Assembly: GCA_041685115.1 (NCBI GenBank)
Contig: JAWLGK010000018.1
Coordinates: 1 to 64,000 of the forward strand
Length of the DNA stretch: 64,000 nt
Direction: 5' to 3'
From: JALOAT01 sp041685115
GTDB taxonomy: Bacteria; Pseudomonadota; Gammaproteobacteria; Thiohalomonadales; Thiohalomonadaceae
Part shown: positions 59,636-64,000 of the stretch, piece after piece
Position numbering within the stretch: the first letter of the stretch is position 1
Layout: each line of letters opens with the position of its first letter
Notes under the pieces: model-generated
Seen by the model: only the letters and a program-made list of their open reading frames with translations
Database searches by the model: none
Told to the model about the DNA's origin: nothing
Made by a program: the position numbers and the translations under genes

Positions 59636-60983
59636 GAGCGCCCCCGTGGTCAACGCCAATTATCCGCTTTACATTGGCGTACAGGCGTGCGCGTTTCTCC
59701 GTGTCCTCAACGACTGTAACGAAACTGCGGATGCCGGCCGCAAGGCAACGCCTGACATGGGCGCAGTACCTGGATTCAGGAACGCGAGTGTCGCCGCAGC
59801 GAAAATGGGCCTGTGCATAGCACTGTCCGCCGCAAAAATAGCGCGCCCAGCAAGTCGAGCATTGCGTTAGGTCAACGTCGAGTCCGGCAAACACCGCTTG
59901 CACGCGTAAATAGGCTGGATTCTGGTCATCGCCCACGTTGCCCATCGCAAACTCTGGAACGCCGACCAGACCGTGGCATGCATAGATAGAGCCGTCCGCC
60001 GTAACTGCCGTGTTGCATCCGGCATTGCAGAAACGATGCAGTCTGCGGTGGGTCAGCATGTTGGCGACGACGTTTATCGCCTCCCGCGGAGCATGTCCGC
60101 CAAGACCGGTTTCGATGGCTTCGACACACAACGCCTCATGCTGGCGCGAATAGGATTCGTATTGAGCGGCACTCATCGCTGCGGGGTTATCGTCAGGGCC
60201 GTCCACCGGGGAAAGCGAGACTCGCTGCGCGCCTAGCTCGCGCATGTGTCGTAGCGCGTCGCGGTAGCGCTCTGCGGTCGTTCCAGTGAGCGTGCCGAGC
60301 AGGGACACCTTGTCGCCGCACCGCTCGATAAGCGCAGGCAGATACCTGGTCGCAAGCTCGTAGGCGCTGCCCTTCGGCGCTATCCGGTAGCGATCATGGT
60401 CCGCCTTCACCCCGTCGATGCTCACCGAGATCGACGAAAAGCGCTCGTGCAGGAATTCGATTCGCTGCCGATTGAGCAGTGTGCCGTTCGTCGTGATGCT
60501 GTACGAGATGCGGATTCCGCGTTCTGCCTCAAGGCGGTTGCCTTCCTCAACTATGGCCTTGATGCCGCGAAAGTTCATCAGTGGCTCGCCGCCGTACATC
60601 GAAACCGAATACTTGCGTCCAGGCACAATGAAAAAACGTCGGAAGGCGGCCTGAGCGACTTCCGGTGCCATCATCATGCCAGGATTCGCAATATGGCCGC
60701 GATCGTTGTAGCAATACGTACACTCCAGGTTGCAGTCATGCGCCACGTAGAGGCAGAGATTATCCGTCTCTCCCCATGGGCGCGGCTCGCAGGTCATATC
60801 GTGCCGCGCCTCATCGGCAAGGACATCGCAGATCCATGCGGATGGAGGCGCAGCGTCTTCGCTCGCCTGCCAAGCAAGCAGGCCCGCGCTTGTCTCCTTT
60901 GCCAGCCTGAATACGCGATAGCTGCGTGGAAGAAACAGCAGGTCTGTCAGATCGCCGCGGATCACATGGAAATCACGATGCAT
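59628..60983 (-). CDS. radical SAM/SPASM enzyme B
   Basis: 451 residues from ATG 60983, overlapping the end of enzyme A by 11 bases without its own clear ribosome site, so coupled to A. The N-terminal 70 residues (MHRDFHVIRGDLTDLLFLPR) look like a substrate-recognition or PqqD-like extension related to that of A. Radical SAM motif at 84-91 (HDCNLECTYCYNDRG), then SMYGGEPLMNF and ITTNGTLLNR. SPASM region: FCNAGCNTAVTADGSIYACH and QCSTCWARYFCGGQCY. Cytoplasmic. Probable peptide maturase acting on the 47-aa product. Confidence 0.9.
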   Translation of the reverse strand: MHRDFHVIRGDLTDLLFLPRSYRVFRLAKETSAGLLAWQASEDAAPPSAWICDVLADEARHDMTCEPRPWGETDNLCLYVAHDCNLECTYCYNDRGHIANPGMMMAPEVAQAAFRRFFIVPGRKYSVSMYGGEPLMNFRGIKAIVEEGNRLEAERGIRISYSITTNGTLLNRQRIEFLHERFSSISVSIDGVKADHDRYRIAPKGSAYELATRYLPALIERCGDKVSLLGTLTGTTAERYRDALRHMRELGAQRVSLSPVDGPDDNPAAMSAAQYESYSRQHEALCVEAIETGLGGHAPREAINVVANMLTHRRLHRFCNAGCNTAVTADGSIYACHGLVGVPEFAMGNVGDDQNPAYLRVQAVFAGLDVDLTQCSTCWARYFCGGQCYAQAHFRCGDTRVPESRYCAHVRRCLAAGIRSFVTVVEDTEKRARLYANVKRIIGVDHGGAHD

Positions 60984-62406
60984 GTGCAGACGGGTCGACC
61001 GTGCGGCTACCGCGCCGATTGGACACTGCGTTCTTGAGCCTCATCGTCAGCGTCCGACGCGTCTCTGGATCGCTCACAGCCGAAATTATGTCCGGAAGAA
61101 TCCCCTCAATCACCGTCTTCATGTAGTAGCAATACCGTTCCACCGGCGGATCGATATCGCCGTGCTCGGCGTAGGAGTACTTTGCGCAGGCACCACCGCA
61201 AAGGTAGCGTGCCCAGCAGTCGCGGCAGCCCACGCGCCGATCCACAGTCGAATCGATAAACTGCTGGCGGATAGCCATGAAGCGGGGCGACTCGCGCAAT
61301 CCCGGATCGACGACGTTGCCCATCTTGAATGTCTCTTCCCCGACGAAGCGATGGCACGGGTAAACATCACCCTCCGCCGTCACGGCCAGCAGGTTGCTTC
61401 CGGCGTTGCAGTGGTAGAGCGCATGGCTGCGGGAGACGAAGTGGAACATGACGTAGAACGGGTACTCGAAGGCGACGGCCTGCCGACCTTCGATGAAGCT
61501 TCGAAGCCCTCTGCGGTTGATCTCGGTAATCTGCGCAACGAAGCGGTGGTACTGCTCATCGTCCAGATACAACGCATCGCCTTCGGGTGCATCGACGTTA
61601 ACGATGCCGATACCACCCGGCCCAAAGCCCTCCAAAGTGTCGTAGATCTCACCGACCCGGTCGTACCCGGACGAGGTGACAATCGAACGGAAGCCCCAGT
61701 TGAACGTCCCTCCAGCGGTAAGCTTGCGAATGTTCTTGCCAGCCGCAGCGAAAACACTGCTCCCATTCTTGCTGATGCGCTGGGCGTCGTTTAGTTCACC
61801 TGGCCCGTCCAAGCTGAACGTGGCATCGACAATATGGTCGTCGAAAAACTTCTTTATTTCGTCATTGCAGAAGGTTCCGTTGGTGACGATGCCGAGTCCG
61901 ATGTCAGCCCTACCTTGATTGCGGAAGCTCTCGCCAAGAGCCGCTGTTTTCTTCATGAGCGGAAAGTTCATGAGCGGCTCGCCACCGAAGAAGATCAGGA
62001 AATGGTTGCCTTCGCCTTTCGAAAAAAAGGTTTCCATGGCCTGCACCAGGATCTGCTCGCTCATGCGGCCCCGTTTGCCGTATTCGCCTTCGCCACCGTA
62101 GCAGTAGGTGCACTTGAGATTGCACTCCTGAGAGACGAAGAGATAGATGCCACTGACCTTGGATGTGATATCCCCAGGCCCTCGCAGCACCTTGGCCGGC
62201 GGCGCCTTGCGGCAATAGTTGTCCATGAAGGTTTCAACCTTGCGCCAGCGCTGTTCCGAAATCGGATCAAGTATCTCTCCCGCTTCCGCTTTCCTAAGAA
62301 CAACTCCAGTGGCGGCATCAACCTTGAAGACCGATACAGGCTGGGTCAGGAAGAGGTACGACTGGTCATTCTTGGAGAAAACGTGGAAGTCTTTTCTTGC
62401 AACCAT
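60973..62406 (-). CDS. radical SAM/SPASM enzyme A
   Basis: 477 residues from ATG 62406, decided by AAGGAGG 7 bases upstream; an ATG at 62442 lies inside a hairpin. The N-terminal part (VARKDFHVFSKNDQSYLFLT, then SVFKVDAATG) parallels that of enzyme B. Radical SAM motif at 95-102 (QECNLKCTYCYGGEG), then FFGGEPLMNFPLMKK and IVTNGTF. SPASM: HCNAGSNLLAVTAEGDVYPC, then GCRDCWARYLCGGACAKYSY and a final Cys in ERYCYYMKT. First enzyme after the peptide gene, so the prime candidate to act on it. Confidence 0.92.
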   Translation of the reverse strand: MVARKDFHVFSKNDQSYLFLTQPVSVFKVDAATGVVLRKAEAGEILDPISEQRWRKVETFMDNYCRKAPPAKVLRGPGDITSKVSGIYLFVSQECNLKCTYCYGGEGEYGKRGRMSEQILVQAMETFFSKGEGNHFLIFFGGEPLMNFPLMKKTAALGESFRNQGRADIGLGIVTNGTFCNDEIKKFFDDHIVDATFSLDGPGELNDAQRISKNGSSVFAAAGKNIRKLTAGGTFNWGFRSIVTSSGYDRVGEIYDTLEGFGPGGIGIVNVDAPEGDALYLDDEQYHRFVAQITEINRRGLRSFIEGRQAVAFEYPFYVMFHFVSRSHALYHCNAGSNLLAVTAEGDVYPCHRFVGEETFKMGNVVDPGLRESPRFMAIRQQFIDSTVDRRVGCRDCWARYLCGGACAKYSYAEHGDIDPPVERYCYYMKTVIEGILPDIISAVSDPETRRTLTMRLKNAVSNRRGSRTVDPSAHAS

Positions 62407-62422
62407 GGCTGCCCCTCCTTGA

Positions 62423-62440
62423 GGCGGCTTCCCGGCCGCC
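62423..62440 (-). other. hairpin between the peptide gene and enzyme A
   Basis: On the minus strand GGCGGC CGGGAA GCCGCC, ending 17 bases before the ATG of enzyme A and just before its ribosome site. No T-run. Such stems can lower expression of enzymes relative to an abundant precursor peptide, or mark an mRNA processing end (inference). Confidence 0.5.
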
Positions 62441-62488
62441 ATCGATTACTACGTCAAGCTATGAGTTACTGATCTGCTTGGTTCGCAA

Positions 62489-62632
62489 TTACATCTGGGG
62501 ACCACACCCACACATCGGCCCACCTTCGGTGCTGCAACAGGCGGCCATGGTCATCTTCTCAAAAGCCTCATTGCAGCCGTCGAGTGTCTCGAATACGACT
62601 TCTTCGATTTCAATTGCGTCTTTCGTTTCCAT
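62489..62632 (-). CDS. 47-aa cysteine-rich peptide, candidate substrate of the radical SAM enzymes
   Basis: ATG at 62632 with AAGGAGT 6 bases upstream, a strong ribosome site; stop at 62489. Residues 1-19 are acidic and helical (METKDAIEIEEVVFETLDG), like a leader. The rest carries five Cys at 20, 32, 33, 41 and 43: AACCSTEGG, then PMCGCGPQM at the end. No signal peptide. It lies between the receptor gene (77 bases) and enzyme A (82 bases) on the same strand. This is the usual place and form of a RiPP precursor. Thioether links from Cys sulfur to backbone carbons are the commonest outcome for SPASM enzymes on Cys-rich peptides, but the product is not known. Confidence 0.85.
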   Translation of the reverse strand: METKDAIEIEEVVFETLDGCNEAFEKMTMAACCSTEGGPMCGCGPQM

Positions 62633-62709
62633 GTGTGACTCCTTCATAAAACCAACAACAATGGAAAGGCGGCCGGGAAGACAGTTATCGCAGTGAGATC
62701 CGGTTGGGA

Positions 62710-64000
62710 TCAGAACCTGCCGTTCAGGCCGACGGTAAACGTGCGCCCGTCAGACCACTCAAGCTTGTTGAATGTCTCGTACTTCTTATCGGTAAGATTG
62801 TTGACGGCGAAGACGCCTTCCCATTTCTGCCCGAAGGCGGGCAGTTTTGCGCTGGCCTTGAGATCGACTTGGATATAGTCGTCAGCCTTTTGCGCATCGG
62901 TCAGATTTTGGAAATACAGAGCGCTGACGTAGCGGGCATTCAGTGTTGCCGACCAAGCATCGCTTGGCGCATAGGTCACGCCAGTGTTGAACTTGCGCGG
63001 CGCTACCCGTAGCGACTCGGTTCCAGAGGCGCCTTCTTTGGGATAGTCGCGCGCCCGGGTGTAGGAAAAGTTGGCATAGGGTTTCCATCCCCCTCCTAGA
63101 TCGCCTTGGTAGGCAAATTCAAGGCCGGATACCTTGACTACGGCCAGGTTCTGATATTGTTGCTTTCCGGTGGCTACATCGGTGCCCAAAGTGATCTTGT
63201 CTTGATAATCGGTATAAAACAGCGCGGTACGAAAACTCCCCGCTGCCAAGCGGTTGTTCATGCCCACCTCGTAGGTTTTCGATGATTCGTGTCTGAGATC
63301 CGGATTGTCGATGCGCGTGGTTGATGGCTGAACGAACCTGTAGACGTTAAGGGCCGGTGTGTACGCCGTGCCATAGGACGCGTAGAAGGAGGTGGCGTCG
63401 GTGACGTGATAGCGGGCACCAACCCGCGGATTCACGACATTGTCCACCGAACCGCTGCCATTTTTGGGTACACCATCGACGGTATCGGGAGACAAATCGA
63501 TACGGTCATGTCGAATGCCGGCGGTCACGGTCAGCGCCCCGAATCGATGCTCGTCCTGTACGAACAGCCCATCGACCTGGCTCTCACTGCCGGTAACGGA
63601 ACGGATTCCGGTTGAAGCGACGACGGAATACTGCTCGAAATCGCCTGTATCCCGCGAGTAGCCGAGAATCAATTCATTCCCGAAAAACGGCCGGGTCTGG
63701 AGTAACGCTTGGAAAAAAGTGGATTCGCTGTCACGACCACCGTAACGGAACAAGGCCAGATCGGCGTCAGAAACGGTACCAGGGGTAATGAGGGATCCGG
63801 TCCAGTACCAGTGGTCGAAAGTATACCTTTGCTCCAGCCTGGTGCTCGTAAAGTCGATCTTGAGGTGGGTATCGCTGCTCCAGTTATAGCGATAGCTGAA
63901 GGACGCCAAATCGCCATCAAGGTCGGACCGATCGTTTGGGCGCCCGCCGTAGCCGGCGGAACGCGTCGCAAAAGTTCGTAACTCAAGAGTTAGTTCGTGT
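62710..64000 (-). CDS. TonB-dependent outer-membrane receptor (5' part outside window)
   Basis: The visible 430 residues are the C-terminal beta barrel: alternating amphipathic strands with aromatic girdles (ASFSYRYNWSSDTHLKIDF; HEFGALTV-type turns), the TonB-receptor block VGARYHVTDATSFYASYGTA, LRHESSKTYEVGMNNRL, and the last strand DGRTFTVGLNGRF ending in Phe as the barrel assembly signal requires. The frame stays open to the right edge, so plug and TonB box are not seen. Located immediately upstream of the peptide gene; may take up the mature peptide with a bound metal or another ligand. Confidence 0.93.
   Translation of the reverse strand, partial: HELTLELRTFATRSAGYGGRPNDRSDLDGDLASFSYRYNWSSDTHLKIDFTSTRLEQRYTFDHWYWTGSLITPGTVSDADLALFRYGGRDSESTFFQALLQTRPFFGNELILGYSRDTGDFEQYSVVASTGIRSVTGSESQVDGLFVQDEHRFGALTVTAGIRHDRIDLSPDTVDGVPKNGSGSVDNVVNPRVGARYHVTDATSFYASYGTAYTPALNVYRFVQPSTTRIDNPDLRHESSKTYEVGMNNRLAAGSFRTALFYTDYQDKITLGTDVATGKQQYQNLAVVKVSGLEFAYQGDLGGGWKPYANFSYTRARDYPKEGASGTESLRVAPRKFNTGVTYAPSDAWSATLNARYVSALYFQNLTDAQKADDYIQVDLKASAKLPAFGQKWEGVFAVNNLTDKKYETFNKLEWSDGRTFTVGLNGRF

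Noticed and set aside
62407..62442. Upstream ATG for radical SAM enzyme A
   Set aside because: Falls within the stem-loop; AAGGAGG is correctly spaced only for the ATG at 62406.

Overview
The window is a bacterial chromosome segment, apparently an unfinished draft (one 100-base run of N). The protein set points to a sulfur-oxidising gammaproteobacterium of the Chromatiales / Ectothiorhodospiraceae type (inference): a Tat-exported SoxB, a probable DsrS-like protein beside a MoxR/VWA pair, a SCO1 copper chaperone, two chemoreceptors (one with a c-type heme motif) and ordinary gammaproteobacterial housekeeping genes (hemH, htpG, ppsA, psd, ettA, pcm, serB). Coding DNA is G+C rich. Intergenic spaces carry several dispersed inverted-repeat families.

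Layout. 1-2316: a chromosomal integron array read leftward, with four cassettes (Sel1-repeat protein, 100-aa secreted protein, PLD-like protein, 98-aa protein) separated by three attC-like sites. 2373-3991: a divergent integrase remnant, frameshifted and cut off by a frameshifted IS4-type transposase. 4041-5021: hemH. 5112-6043: a tandem array of about 213-bp units containing the assembly gap. 6196-10292: a four-gene module (unknown, DsrS-like, VWA/metallopeptidase-like, MoxR ATPase). 10673-12217: Nudix, thioredoxin, hslR and a small zinc-ribbon-like gene. 12363-20518: chemoreceptor, htpG, pgm, ppsA. 20566-21024: a repeat and a 326-bp MITE with clear terminal inverted repeats and an 8-bp target duplication. 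21148-23174: a LexA-like S24 protein without HTH, SCO1, psd. 23408-27733: RND efflux operon with a nested-dyad operator. 27798-34811: heme-c chemoreceptor, then a two-component pair (seven-PAS kinase and REC-PAS-PAS-degenerate GGDEF). 34976-45635: ettA, DUF815 ATPase, trpB2-type gene, Lon-like protease, pcm and small genes. 45983-55776: NERD/UvrD helicase, soxB, serB, conserved unknowns, pentapeptide protein, SLC13 transporter. 55935-56815: a decayed sigma-54 response regulator.

57045 to the right edge is the most notable region. It is one leftward gene series: a TonB-dependent receptor (cut by the window edge), a 47-aa cysteine-rich peptide gene, three overlapping radical SAM/SPASM enzymes, and a secreted beta-propeller with a C-terminal CxxCH motif. 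This is the architecture of a peptide-modification (RiPP-like) system. I do not recognise it as a named system. The peptide is the likely substrate of the three radical enzymes. The propeller/cytochrome and the receptor may use, bind or transport the product (inference). By eye the region is less G+C rich than its neighbours, and it abuts a pseudogene, which fits horizontal acquisition.
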